Notes: generated by a model not told the origin, from the sequence alone. Shown: positions 16,716-25,294, counted from the stretch's first letter. The stretch: DNA of 41,098 bases from an uncultured Atopobium sp. (GCA_938036925.1 CALHVU010000051.1:1-41098); one strand, 5' to 3'. Numbers and translations are program-made.

Positions 16716-18305
16716 ATGAGCGAGTCCAGGCCCAAGCAGTTTGTTGCAGTTCTAGACTTTGGTGCCCAGTACGGCCAGTTAATTGCACGTCGCGTGCGAG
16801 ATCTTAACGTCTACTCCGAGATTGTTCCTTGTGATATTTCTGCAGATGAGCTTCGTGAGCTCAATCCATCTGCGCTTATTTTGTCCGGCGGCCCTGCTTC
16901 TGTTTACGCTGAGGATGCGCCAAAGATTGACCCCGAGATTCTGGAGCTTGGTCTTCCTGTCTTTGGTTTCTGCTATGGACAGCAGATTATGGCGGTTACC
17001 CTAGGTGGCACCGTTGGACACACCGAGAAGGGCGAGTATGGCCCAGCTCATCTGACCCGCGCAGGGGAGAGTCGCATTTTTGACGGCACCGCTGAGCAGC
17101 AGACCGTTTGGATGAGCCACCGCGATGCAGTGTCTGAGGTCCCAGAGGGCTTTACCGTTACCGCTTCTACCGATGTTTGCCCCATCGCAGCTATGGAAAA
17201 CGCTGCTAAGAACCTGTATTCCACTCAGTTCCACCCAGAGGTCAACCACACCGAGTGCGGTTCTCAGATGCTTTCTAACTTCCTGTTCAATATCTGTGGT
17301 TTTGAGAAGACGTGGACCATGGATAACATCATTGAGCAGAAGGTGGAGGAGATTCGCCAGAAGGTTGGCGATGGTCGCGTTATTTTGGCGCTTTCCGGCG
17401 GCGTTGACTCTTCTGTTGTCGCAGCTCTTGTCCATCGTGCTATTGGCGATCAGCTGACCTGCGTATTTGTTAACCATGGCATGCTCCGTAAGGGTGAGCC
17501 AGAGATGGTTGAGCAGGTCTTCCGCAAGCAGTTCAACGTGCCTCTGATTCACGTTCATGCAGAGGAGCGCTATGCAGAGCTTTTAGCTGGAGTTACTGAG
17601 CCAGAGATGAAGCGTCGCCTGATTGGTACCGAGTTCTGGAAGGTCTTCTTTGACGAGGCTCAGAAGCTGGACGGCGTTCAGTTCCTGGCACAGGGCACCA
17701 TCTACCCTGACATTATCGAGTCTGGCGCTCGTAAGACCGGCGGCAAGGCGGCAACTATCAAGAGCCACCACAACCTGATTCCATTCCCAGAGGGCGTTCA
17801 CTTTGACCTGATTGAGCCTCTGGATCACTTCTTCAAGGACGAGGTCCGCGCGCTGGGCGTTTCTCTTGGCCTGCCAGAGAACCTTGTCTATAGGCAGCCA
17901 TTCCCAGGTCCTGGCCTTGCTATCCGCATCATTGGCGACGTTACCCCAGAAAAGCTGGAGATTCTTCGTAATGCTGACGCTATTGTTCGTGAAGAGATTG
18001 ACGCATACAATGCTCAGCTCTTTGACGAGACAGGCGATCGTAACTCCGAGCACAGTGTTTGGCAGTACTTTGCCGTGCTACCCGACATTAAGTCCGTTGG
18101 CGTTATGGGTGACGAGCGTACGTATGCTCGTCCAGTTATCCTGCGCGCCGTTGAGTCGAGCGACGCTATGACCGCTGACTGGGCAAAGCTTCCTTATGAG
18201 TTGCTGACCCGCATTTCTTCCCGTATTGTCAGTGAGGTTGCTGGCGTTAACCGCGTGGCCTATGACATTACTCCTAAGCCACCTGCGACCATTGAGTGGG
18301 AGTAG
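16716..18305 (+). CDS. guaA: GMP synthase (glutamine-hydrolysing)
   Basis: The 529-residue enzyme converts XMP to GMP. Its class I glutamine amidotransferase domain has the nucleophile C86 (FGFCYGQQ) and H173/E175 (FHPEVNH). The ATP pyrophosphatase PP-loop SGGVDS is at 227-232, and the GMP synthase C-terminal dimer domain ends at the characteristic PPATIEWE. ATG at 16716 fits the conserved N-terminus and follows GAAGCGGAG; the longer frame from 16641 has no support. Confidence 0.97.
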   Translation: MSESRPKQFVAVLDFGAQYGQLIARRVRDLNVYSEIVPCDISADELRELNPSALILSGGPASVYAEDAPKIDPEILELGLPVFGFCYGQQIMAVTLGGTVGHTEKGEYGPAHLTRAGESRIFDGTAEQQTVWMSHRDAVSEVPEGFTVTASTDVCPIAAMENAAKNLYSTQFHPEVNHTECGSQMLSNFLFNICGFEKTWTMDNIIEQKVEEIRQKVGDGRVILALSGGVDSSVVAALVHRAIGDQLTCVFVNHGMLRKGEPEMVEQVFRKQFNVPLIHVHAEERYAELLAGVTEPEMKRRLIGTEFWKVFFDEAQKLDGVQFLAQGTIYPDIIESGARKTGGKAATIKSHHNLIPFPEGVHFDLIEPLDHFFKDEVRALGVSLGLPENLVYRQPFPGPGLAIRIIGDVTPEKLEILRNADAIVREEIDAYNAQLFDETGDRNSEHSVWQYFAVLPDIKSVGVMGDERTYARPVILRAVESSDAMTADWAKLPYELLTRISSRIVSEVAGVNRVAYDITPKPPATIEWE

Positions 18306-18415
18306 GACGACAGGGTTCTGACCTGCGATTTTGAGTGCCGCACTATGCCGCTGAGTTTCGTTTCGTACGAGAGTCATGACAAAGCCACCAGCGACGGAGA
18401 TGAGTAAAAGCGATT

Positions 18416-18457
18416 AAAGAGCCTCCGTTCCCTGCGTTGGGACGGAGGCTCTTTCTT
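18416..18457 (+). terminator. Terminator after guaA, possibly bidirectional
   Basis: AAAGAGCCTCCG...TCCC (18416-18431) pairs with GGGACGGAGGCTCTTT (18438-18453) with one bulged T. A T-rich tail lies on both sides, so it may also end the converging ABC-F transcript. Confidence 0.85.
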
Positions 18458-18510
18458 TGCCGTTTTACTCCCTTGTCTCCGTTCGGGGATTATTTCTTGC
18501 TCATTTAGGG

Positions 18511-19980
18511 CTATTCGCGCTGAAAGATTTTGACTAGCTTGGTGTCCTTTATTTCGTAGACAATGTCTGCGACGTTCTCGACCAGCCTCTTATCGTGGGA
18601 GACGAACACTATCGTTCCGGCATAGGCGCTCATCATCTGCTCGAGGGCTTCGGCGCTCTTGATGTCCAGGTAATTTCCAGGCTCGTCCATGAGCAAGATG
18701 TTGTATCTGCCCAGCAGCATCTTCGCGAGTAGCAGCTTGATGACTTCGCCTCCCGAGAGAACGCCAACGTCCTTTGTCAGGTCGCGCGGTCCGATTCCCA
18801 TAGAGGCGAGGATGCCTCGAATTTCGGTCATGCTGTACTCGCAACCATCCTGCATGAACGAGATCGCAGACTGACGGGCGTCGAACTTGTAGCCTGTTTG
18901 CTCGAAGTAACCGATCTCTGCCTTGGGAGAGATGTTGATACCGTCGGCGCGTCGAGCGATTGCCTTCAGCAGGCTGGTCTTTCCTGTACCGTTGCCACCG
19001 GTGATGGCCACTTTGGCACCGAGCGGTATCTCGAATTTCGCGTGGTCATAGAGCATGCAGTTGCCGAAGCTCAAGCTGAAATCGTCTGCCGAGATGGGAA
19101 ATTTACTATGCAGTTCCAGGGCCTTGCTCTGGCGGAACCGCACGGCGCGAATGCTATCTGGGGCCTCAATCCCTTCGAGCGCTTCGAGGCGCTTCTCCAT
19201 GTCCTTAGCCGCCTGGTACATCCTCTTCTGTTTGGTGCCGGTTGCTTTCTGATGCCCCAATCGACCTGCATACTCGTTGCTTTTTTTCGCAGCCTTCCGC
19301 TTGGCGTCGACCTGCCGTGCTTTTTTCCGTTGTTTTTCGATGGCGGCTTCGAGGCGATCGCGCTCGCGCATCGCCTCTTCGTATCGAGTCGCCTGAGCTT
19401 TGCGCTCTTCTTCTTTCTGTCGCAGATAGTCGGAGTAGTCACCCCAGAATTCGGAAATACCGCCGTCTTTGAGCTCCCAGATCTTGTCTACCACCTGGTC
19501 GAGAAAATGACGGTCATGGCTCACGATGAGCAGAGCCCCATCAAATGCCTTGAGTTGTCCGACGAGAAGGCGGATGCCGTCTTGGTCGAGGTGGCTCGTA
19601 GGCTCGTCGGCGAAGATCGCGCTTGCATGCTGGGAGAGTGCAGAGGCAATCTTGGCGCGTGTTTCCTCCCCGCCGCTCATCGTCTCCTGCGCCACTCCGG
19701 CGACGTTGAGACGGGAGAGCATCTCACCACTGTCCTGAGCCGCATCAAGGTCGAGTTCATCGAGTTGGCCGATGAGGGCAATGCTGCCGAAGCGCCTGAC
19801 GTCGGCGTCCGCAATGGTAAGATTGCCGCTCAGAATTTTAAGCAGGCTGGTTTTGCCTGCGCCATTGTCTCCCACCAAGCCGATGCGATCGTAGAAGTAG
19901 ATTTCCAACTCTTCGATATCCAGGATATCGCGGCCGGCATATTCCAAAAAGATGTCTTTAGCTTTGACTATGAGTTCCAT
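18511..19980 (-). CDS. ABC-F ribosome-protection ATPase, Msr(D)-like
   Basis: This 489-residue protein has two ABC domains and no membrane helices. The first has Walker A GDNGAGKTS, signature MSGGEETRAKIA and Walker B FADEPTSHLD. The second has GGNGTGKTS, LSGGEVIKLLLA and LLMDEPGNYLD. From memory of the family it closely follows the plan of streptococcal Msr(D)/Mel: same length, the start MELI-KAKDI, VVDKIWELKDG, YSDYLRQKEEERK and FRQSKALELH. Such proteins eject macrolides from the ribosome. The gene lies downstream of a mef-like transporter on the same strand, as in known mef-msr(D) elements, but the sequence is clearly divergent and GC-richer. The ribosome site is weak (AAGGCGG). Confidence 0.88.
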   Translation of the reverse strand: MELIVKAKDIFLEYAGRDILDIEELEIYFYDRIGLVGDNGAGKTSLLKILSGNLTIADADVRRFGSIALIGQLDELDLDAAQDSGEMLSRLNVAGVAQETMSGGEETRAKIASALSQHASAIFADEPTSHLDQDGIRLLVGQLKAFDGALLIVSHDRHFLDQVVDKIWELKDGGISEFWGDYSDYLRQKEEERKAQATRYEEAMRERDRLEAAIEKQRKKARQVDAKRKAAKKSNEYAGRLGHQKATGTKQKRMYQAAKDMEKRLEALEGIEAPDSIRAVRFRQSKALELHSKFPISADDFSLSFGNCMLYDHAKFEIPLGAKVAITGGNGTGKTSLLKAIARRADGINISPKAEIGYFEQTGYKFDARQSAISFMQDGCEYSMTEIRGILASMGIGPRDLTKDVGVLSGGEVIKLLLAKMLLGRYNILLMDEPGNYLDIKSAEALEQMMSAYAGTIVFVSHDKRLVENVADIVYEIKDTKLVKIFQRE

Positions 19981-20241
19981 AGGTTGAACCGCCTTTTGTG
20001 TATTAGCCTTTTACTGGAAGCGCAGCCATGCCAAAAAAGATTGCTCACGTCGATTTTTCGCCTTTGCCCAATTGCCGGCGCGAGCGTTTTGACCTTGCGC
20101 AAGCCGGCAAATCCGAAAATGATAGTTGGCGACGAATAAGGAGCGCGATGTGGGATGTCGGCGCAATACCTCGTCGTCGCAAGGGCTTGAAGGCTGACGC
20201 GTGAACCGATGGCTGCCGCCTCTTTTTTTCGAATACTTGGG

Positions 20242-21528
20242 CTATTGAATCCGCCCGGTATCTCTTTTCCCCACGTTTCGGACGCTCGGAGCAAGCAGCA
20301 TAGCCATCGCAAGCAGTACCATGGTCGCTCCAGAGCCGACGAACCATAACGGAGCTCCAAGCAGATCCGCAAAAACGGAGGGGGCCGCGAGGCCCATGGG
20401 CATGGCCCACGCCATGATGGTTCCGTAGAGGCCGAAAACGCGGCCTAGGTACTCAGGAGGTATCTGCTCCTGCATAAGGGCAGTCTGGGTTCCCGCGTAC
20501 AACGGGGAGCATGCGCCCATAAGAAAGCTCGCCGGTAGGAAAACGGCGAACAGCGACGGGCCGATCAATCCGGATGCGATTGCGACGACGCCGAAGCCGG
20601 CGATCGCGGCGACCATGGTGAGCGACCTATTGCGGAACCCTCCCGTGGCCGCCAAAATGCCGGACCCAGCCAGCATGCCTGCGGAGAAAAGGACCTCCAC
20701 CAAAGCAGCATCCCCCGTGCTACCGCCAAAATGTCCCAAGGTCATTATTGGGAACAATGCCGCGAGTGGGGAGAACGCGAAAGCGAAGACGAACCCGCAC
20801 CAAAGAAGGGCGAACAGCCCCCTGTATCCCCTGATCAGCTTGTAGCCGTCCGAAATCTCAGAGAAAAGTTCTCGAACTTTATTGGAAAAGGACGAGCTGC
20901 GGTCGGCTTCGTCGAGTCCTCCTGCGTCTATCTGAGCGGCGAGGACAGCTAGAGAAGCGAAAAGCGCCCCCAGCACGTCGAGGGCAATCATGGCGGTAAT
21001 GCCCGCCACAGGATAAATCACTGCCGCGAGCGCGGCGCCAAGAATGTATCCGGCGGACTGAATCGCCTGCATCACTCCCGATAGGCGAACGAGATGCTCT
21101 GGCGGGGCGAGATGGGGCGTGAGGGATTGGGAGGCCGGCGTGTAGAACGAAGTGCCAGCTGCGCGGAGAAACAGGGCGATGAGTATTGACCACGCAGGTA
21201 AGCTGCCGGCCAACGAGGCAATCGCCAAGGCGGCGCCCACCGCGGCAACGAAGAGGTCGGCGCCGATGAGAACACGTTTCAAAGGCAGCCTGTCGACAAC
21301 GGCGCCCGCAAGGACTCCGAACAAAGCAATCGGCAGAAAGCCTGCCAGCGATGCTAAGGAGAGGAGAGAAGACGACCCTGTCGTGAGGGCGAGATGCCAA
21401 ATAAGACCCATTTGGAGAATCGAACTCGTCAATGTCGAAACGAGCTCCCCGCCCCATACGAAACAAAGCTTGAATTGCCATGAATGGCACAGCAGAACAG
21501 ACCTGCCCCGAGAGGTTTCAAATATCAT
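20242..21528 (-). CDS. MFS efflux transporter, Mef(A)-like (macrolide efflux)
   Basis: The 428-residue membrane protein has about 12 hydrophobic segments and the Mef-type landmarks SSILQMGLIWHL, GFLPIALFGVLAGAVVDR, LIGADL, IALDVLGA and QTALMQEQIPPEYLGRVF. By recall these match streptococcal Mef(A)/Mef(E), which exports macrolides. The ATG at 21528 is an alignment-based choice; the frame extends to 21579. The gene is followed, after 261 bases, by the Msr(D)-like ABC-F gene, so the two form an efflux/ribosome-protection pair. Upstream are a sigma70-like promoter, a short leader ORF and a hairpin with a T run. Confidence 0.88.
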   Translation of the reverse strand: MIFETSRGRSVLLCHSWQFKLCFVWGGELVSTLTSSILQMGLIWHLALTTGSSSLLSLASLAGFLPIALFGVLAGAVVDRLPLKRVLIGADLFVAAVGAALAIASLAGSLPAWSILIALFLRAAGTSFYTPASQSLTPHLAPPEHLVRLSGVMQAIQSAGYILGAALAAVIYPVAGITAMIALDVLGALFASLAVLAAQIDAGGLDEADRSSSFSNKVRELFSEISDGYKLIRGYRGLFALLWCGFVFAFAFSPLAALFPIMTLGHFGGSTGDAALVEVLFSAGMLAGSGILAATGGFRNRSLTMVAAIAGFGVVAIASGLIGPSLFAVFLPASFLMGACSPLYAGTQTALMQEQIPPEYLGRVFGLYGTIMAWAMPMGLAAPSVFADLLGAPLWFVGSGATMVLLAMAMLLAPSVRNVGKRDTGRIQ

Positions 21529-21558
21529 GGTTATGTCCAATCGTGAAATGGCGTGCAG

Positions 21559-21588
21559 AAAAACAGCGCGACGCCACAACAGCGCCGC
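21559..21588 (-). promoter_or_regulatory. Candidate transcription attenuator upstream of the mef-like gene
   Basis: On the minus strand GCGGCGC (21588-21582) can pair with GCGTCGC (21574-21568), one G-T pair, around a 7-base loop. Five T follow after four bases (21563-21559). It lies just after the leader ORF stop and before the mef-like start. Macrolide genes of this type are known to be controlled by leader-peptide attenuation; the hairpin itself is seen, its function is inferred. Confidence 0.5.
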
Positions 21589-21591
21589 TTT

Positions 21592-21627
21592 CTAGGCGCT
21601 CATCCACGTGCGGAAAAGACCAACCAC
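21592..21627 (-). CDS. Candidate 11-residue leader peptide of the mef-msr operon
   Basis: A GTG start encodes MVGLFRTWMSA then TAG. Its ribosome site AAAGGAGG (21641-21634) is the best in the neighbourhood, 6 bases from the GTG, whereas the mef-like gene itself has a poor site. It lies between the promoter and the candidate attenuator. It could sense macrolide-stalled ribosomes, as leader peptides of erm, msr and mef genes do. It does not carry the familiar RLR or IFVI stall motifs. Confidence 0.5.
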   Translation of the reverse strand: MVGLFRTWMSA

Positions 21628-21667
21628 GACACCCCTCCTTTGTTAATTCGGTCTGGCAAACCATGTA

Positions 21668-21697
21668 ATATTAACGAGGCTTGAGTTTGCCTGTCAA
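21668..21697 (-). promoter_or_regulatory. Sigma70-type promoter of the mef-msr operon
   Basis: TTGACA (21697-21692) and TAATAT (21673-21668) on the minus strand are separated by 18 bases. The predicted start is about 20 bases before the leader ribosome site. Confidence 0.65.
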
Positions 21698-21764
21698 GAA
21701 TCGAGCATCGGTAAGGGCAATCCTCTCTGGCCATTCGATTCCTTTTGTATCTTTGGTTGCATAG

Positions 21765-21903
21765 GTGACCCGCCAGGGCTATTACGCGTGGAAGAGGCGC
21801 CTGCCGAGCTGGCCGATGAGGCGCTGAAGATGGCCCTGGTCAGGCGAAACGATCCCAAGGGATGCGTACATCATTCGGATAGTAAGAATGTTGCCAGCAG
21901 GTT
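21765..21903 (+). pseudogene. Remnant of an IS3-family transposase (OrfB)
   Basis: Two short pieces of an IS3-type integrase remain in different frames. 21765-21827 encodes VTRQGYYAWKRRLPS, like the N-terminal SRSGYYAW block. 21803-21903 encodes DEALKMALVRR followed by GCVHHSD (21863-21880), like the block around the second catalytic aspartate. Most of the catalytic domain between them is deleted. It marks old insertion activity just upstream of the mef-msr cassette. Confidence 0.6.
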
Positions 21904-22332
21904 TTGCGGCAACCGCAAAGGAGCCGTATCCTGCAGCTGGAATCACGTTGCAGCATCCTGACCCGCATTCCGATTGGCGGACGGCCCGCTTCGGCATCCT
22001 GACCAGCACAGCGATCGAGCCTTGTCATTCCTTGGATATGCCGGTTGCTCGGGGCGGTCCCGACGGAGGCCCTCGCCTCCCCGGTCCGTGACCCAAGAAG
22101 GGCAAGCATGCTGATCTGCATGGCTGGTTCCTCCTTTATGTAGACGACCATGCAAAGAAGGGACAACCGAGGAGGCAGGTTACTGATGCGGGCTCCCGCA
22201 CGCCCATGACTACCCGACGGGCTGTTTTTCATCTCCGATGCCCGCATTGCAGCATGAACGAATGTGCCTCGACATCTCTGCTGGCATGGTACGACTGGGA
22301 TCGCACCTCGACGCATCCTTGCGCATACTGCC

Positions 22333-22533
22333 TTCCAAGTTTCGAAACCGGGAAGGAAAGTGTATGTGAGCGACGATATCGGCGCCGATTCGACGCTCGA
22401 GAGGGAGATTGCGCCGATTCTATCCATCGGGGATGCATTCCCGAAGATTCTCATCACTCGCACGAGGCATGGGCCCCATACCCGGGAGGGCGTGCTCGTG
22501 CTGAATTTCGCGAGGTGGCTGCTTGGCGGGTAG
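22333..22533 (+). pseudogene. C-terminal remnant of a DUF4143-type AAA ATPase
   Basis: The frame encodes VSKPGRKVYVSDDIG, then EREIAPILSIGDAFPK and LITRTRH, and ends ARWLLGG. It resembles the last 70 residues of the intact ATPase encoded 600 bases downstream (EREYRPFEQIKDNYPKYLLTR). The whole N-terminal P-loop half is missing, so this is a decayed copy or relative. Confidence 0.6.
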
Positions 22534-23130
22534 GGTTCTGAACGTCGCATTGGGATATCGCGCGACAGGGCACGCAGGGCTGTTTGTGCCCGCACGGGAA
22601 ACGCCGTCGCCATGCGGGCGGCCTGTCGTGTCCGATTAGCCTTTTGCTAAACAGGCTTACGCCAACTCATGGGCAAGCCACCTGAGACTATTCACTTTGC
22701 TTATCGTTGACAAAGACCTGTGGCCTGCGGTTTTGTGAACGGCTCGTAAGCCACCCGCGTCGACTCACTTACTGTTGAAGCTGGTGGTTTGCAGGCTCAA
22801 AGGCGGTTGAGTTTCAAAACGGGCGTTTTTCGGCGATATCGAGCCTCCAAAGGCGGCTCTCCGTGCCCCTTGGGACAAAAATAAAAACTCAATACTCTGA
22901 GTTTGAAAATGGTTTTTGAAGTTGTCCCAGCTTTTGTCCCCGAAGCCGATGAAACGCGACGTCGCGTCATTCAGCGGCACTCACTTCGAGATGCCGCCGA
23001 AAACTGGGTGCAACTGGAGTGACGAGACGGCAAAACTATAACCACCGAGTGGGAGTAGAGAAATTCTTTAGTTATAGGGGTATAAATCGTTTTTGAGATA
23101 AAAAATACCCCAATAAACCCATAATTTGAT
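22534..23130. other. Gene-free stretch with small dyads
   Basis: No credible coding sequence is visible. There is a 14-base palindrome ACGCGACGTCGCGT (22954-22967). Inverted copies of TGGGACAA (22871-22878) and TTGTCCCA (22922-22929) enclose an AT-rich segment. These could be relics of mobile-element ends. The last 40 bases before 23131 are AT-rich and may hold the ATPase promoter. Confidence 0.4.
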
Positions 23131-23162
23131 ATACTGGCTCCAATGAAGATTGGAGCCAGTAT
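23131..23162 (+). promoter_or_regulatory. 14-bp inverted repeat covering ribosome site and start codon of the ATPase
   Basis: ATACTGGCTCCAAT (23131-23144) is followed by loop GAAG and its exact complement (23149-23162). The right arm includes TGGAG and the AT of the ATG at 23161, so an mRNA hairpin would hide the translation start. The left arm overlaps a TATACT (23130-23135) that could be a -10 box, so a DNA operator is equally possible. Confidence 0.7.
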
Positions 23163-24393
23163 GCGTTTGTTCCCTCGTGAAAACTATTTGAAGAAGATTC
23201 GCGGCTTCTACCATGACGCTGGAATGATCAAGGTCATCACCGGCGTACGCCGCTGCGGCAAGTCCTGCCTCATGCAGTGCATCGCCGAAGAGCTGAGGGC
23301 AGAAGGCGTCGATGACGAGCACATCGTCTTTTTCGATCTAGACCGATACGGAAACCGATCCGTCAAGGCTCCAGAGCAGCTCGAGGCCCTCATCGAGCCC
23401 TTGCTCGCCATCTCGGGAACGAAGTACCTTTTTATCGACGAGGTGCAAAACGTCGAGGGCTTCGAGGACGTGCTCAACGGGTTTCGCACCGAGGGTGGCT
23501 TCTCCATCTTCATCACCGGGTCGAACTCCTATCTGCTTTCAGGAGAGCTGGCCACGAAGCTAACCGGCCGCTACATCGAATTCGAGATGCAGACGCTAGA
23601 CTTTGGCGAGTATTGCCAGATGAAGCACTTCTTGGGACTGCCCGTGAACCCGAACCCGGTCTCGGAATTCGATGCCTACATCCTTGAGGGTGGCTTCCCG
23701 AAAGCGATGGATTACCCCCAGCTCGCCGATAAGCGCGCCTACGTTGCTGCGGTAATCAAAGAAATCTTCGAGAAGGATATCCGTAGGCGGGTGAAGATTA
23801 AGAATGTCTCCGTGTTCAACCAGGTGCGCGATTACGTCATCAACAACTTCGGTGCCACTACGTCGCTTAGCAATATCCAGTCCGACCTTGAGAGCAAACA
23901 GGGTGTGAAGGTCAAGCGCGAGACGCTTGCGCGATACCTCCAGATCCTTGAAGACGCGAAGATCATCAGCAAGTGCGCCCGCTTCGACCTGAAGTCCCGA
24001 AAATCACTGCGGGGCGAGCAAAAGTACTACCTGGCGGACCTGAGCTTCTACTTCGTCCTCAACACCGATAACCGCATCAACTACGGACCCGTCCTCGAGA
24101 ACATCGTTTATTGCTACGCTCTCGCGCAGGGTTGCAAGGTCAGTGTTGGACGCATTGGAAAGCTGGAGTGCGATTTCATCCTGAGGAACCCAGAGATGGA
24201 CTATGCATACGTTCAGGTCGCAATGACCATCATGGCCGACCAGTCCACCGAGGAGCGCGAATACCGCCCGTTCGAGCAGATTAAAGACAACTATCCCAAG
24301 TACCTGTTGACGCGAAGCGATCCCATTCAGCAAAGGGACGGCATCATCCATGCCAACATCCCCGAATTTATGCAGGAGGGAAGGGCATTCTAG
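23161..24393 (+). CDS. AAA family ATPase with DUF4143 domain
   Basis: The 410-residue protein has Walker A GVRRCGKS (28-35), Walker B FIDEVQ (91-96) and a sensor-like ITGSNS, followed by a DUF4143-type C-terminal half. Members of this family are common, poorly understood, and often found in mobile or defence-rich regions. The start at 23161 fits the family N-terminus MRLFPRENYLKKI; an upstream ATG at 23143 lies inside the hairpin. A decayed relative lies 600 bases upstream. No toxin or transport partner is adjacent. Confidence 0.85.
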   Translation: MRLFPRENYLKKIRGFYHDAGMIKVITGVRRCGKSCLMQCIAEELRAEGVDDEHIVFFDLDRYGNRSVKAPEQLEALIEPLLAISGTKYLFIDEVQNVEGFEDVLNGFRTEGGFSIFITGSNSYLLSGELATKLTGRYIEFEMQTLDFGEYCQMKHFLGLPVNPNPVSEFDAYILEGGFPKAMDYPQLADKRAYVAAVIKEIFEKDIRRRVKIKNVSVFNQVRDYVINNFGATTSLSNIQSDLESKQGVKVKRETLARYLQILEDAKIISKCARFDLKSRKSLRGEQKYYLADLSFYFVLNTDNRINYGPVLENIVYCYALAQGCKVSVGRIGKLECDFILRNPEMDYAYVQVAMTIMADQSTEEREYRPFEQIKDNYPKYLLTRSDPIQQRDGIIHANIPEFMQEGRAF

Positions 24394-24413
24394 GAGGGCA
24401 ATGCCTCCTTTTG
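24392..24413 (+). terminator. Weak terminator after the ATPase
   Basis: AGGAGGGC pairs with GCCTCCT around a 3-base loop with one bulge and is followed by TTT. It overlaps the ATPase stop codon. Confidence 0.5.
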
Positions 24414-24710
24414 ATATTCGCCTGTATGAGACTGATCTTGAATGGGCGCTTTAGCCTTCATTTGCTTTAATGCGCCTGCTGCGTCGATTTAACGTGCTTC
24501 CCTTGACGGTGACAGGACTGATAACAAGCAGACAATCTACCAAAGGTGTGCCCTTGGTAGATTGTAAGCGAAAGCTGTTCCGGCAATCGAAGATAAAGCC
24601 GACGACCCAACTGGAGTTGACTGGAATGGCACAACTGCAAACGAACGTAAAAGAGTAGGAATAGAGACAGGTAGAACATACCTTTGTTATTCAGCCAAAT
24701 TATTTATTAA
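24414..24710. other. Gene-free stretch with a 12-bp inverted repeat
   Basis: ACAATCTACCAA (24532-24543) and its exact complement (24554-24565) enclose AGGTGTGCCC. No T run follows, so it is more likely an operator or element end than a terminator. A 62-codon frame at 24470-24658 has no ribosome site and no recognisable similarity. Confidence 0.5.
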
Positions 24711-24739
24711 CTTCTCACCCACGATGCGAGGAGTTTTTT
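24711..24739 (+). terminator. Short terminator-like hairpin
   Basis: CTTCTC (24711-24716) pairs with GAGGAG (24728-24733), one G-T pair, followed by six T. No gene immediately upstream needs it. Confidence 0.4.
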
Positions 24740-24752
24740 AATAATGAATTAT

Positions 24753-24780
24753 GAGGATATCACGATATCGTGATATCCTC
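24753..24780. promoter_or_regulatory. 28-bp perfect palindrome, probable operator
   Basis: The arm GAGGATATCACGAT is followed directly by its complement, with no spacer. It lies 74 bases before the HTH-DUF2442 gene. The symmetry without a loop favours a dimeric DNA-binding protein over an RNA hairpin, and the HTH protein encoded next is the obvious candidate. Confidence 0.65.
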
Positions 24781-24853
24781 AACATAGTCAGAGAAAATAC
24801 GGAAGGCATAAGAATTTAAGAAAATTGATCCGATCGTCTAAAGGAGGCAGATT

Positions 24854-25294
24854 ATGAAGTTTCATAAGGTAAAAGATGTCTCTGCCCTGACTGGCTTAAA
24901 GTTGAGTATCCAATTTACCAACGGCACCACAAAAATTTACGATGTATCTTCACTTATGCATCGTTTCCCGGTCTTCAGAACATTGATGGATAACGAGTCG
25001 CTGTTTAGAGACGTAGAGGTTGATCAGGGAGGCTACGGCATTATCTGGAACGATGACCTTGATCTCTCTTGTGACGAGTTGTGGGAGAACGGAATCGAGG
25101 TCGTGACGCCTTTCGACGGACTTATATCGTTCTCGGATGCCAGTGAGCTCTGGGGATTGAGCGAATCCACGCTTCGTAAGGCCGTCGCATACGGCAAGAT
25201 AGTTCCGGGTGTGGACGCCCGCAAATATGGGAAACAGTGGATTGTTAATCGCGACGCTATGTTGCGTGAGTATGGCGATCCGGTTGGCATGTAA
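24854..25294 (+). CDS. DUF2442 protein with C-terminal helix-turn-helix
   Basis: This 146-residue protein has a DUF2442-like N-terminal half (about 1-85, FTNGTTKIYDVSSL...) and a helix-turn-helix of the excisionase/MerR type (about 90-140, FSDASELWGLSESTLRKAV). DUF2442 proteins often sit in toxin-antitoxin-like pairs, but no DUF4160 or other toxin gene is adjacent. The start follows AAAGGAGG. The 28-bp palindrome upstream suggests autoregulation. Its HTH resembles the one at the start of the Fic protein 600 bases downstream. Confidence 0.75.
   Translation: MKFHKVKDVSALTGLKLSIQFTNGTTKIYDVSSLMHRFPVFRTLMDNESLFRDVEVDQGGYGIIWNDDLDLSCDELWENGIEVVTPFDGLISFSDASELWGLSESTLRKAVAYGKIVPGVDARKYGKQWIVNRDAMLREYGDPVGM

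Noticed and set aside
20005..20031. Second leader peptide (MAALPVKG) before the Msr(D)-like gene
   Set aside because: The eight-codon frame exists but has no ribosome site and no following hairpin with a T run that I could confirm.
18898..20139. 413-codon open frame opposite the ABC-F gene
   Set aside because: It lies antisense to a clear ABC-F ATPase and shows no recognisable domain.
21840..22613. 257-codon minus-strand frame in the island
   Set aside because: It is antisense to the IS3 and ATPase remnants and resembles no protein family I know.
24470..24658. 62-codon frame upstream of the palindrome
   Set aside because: No ribosome site or similarity, and it spans a 12-bp inverted repeat.
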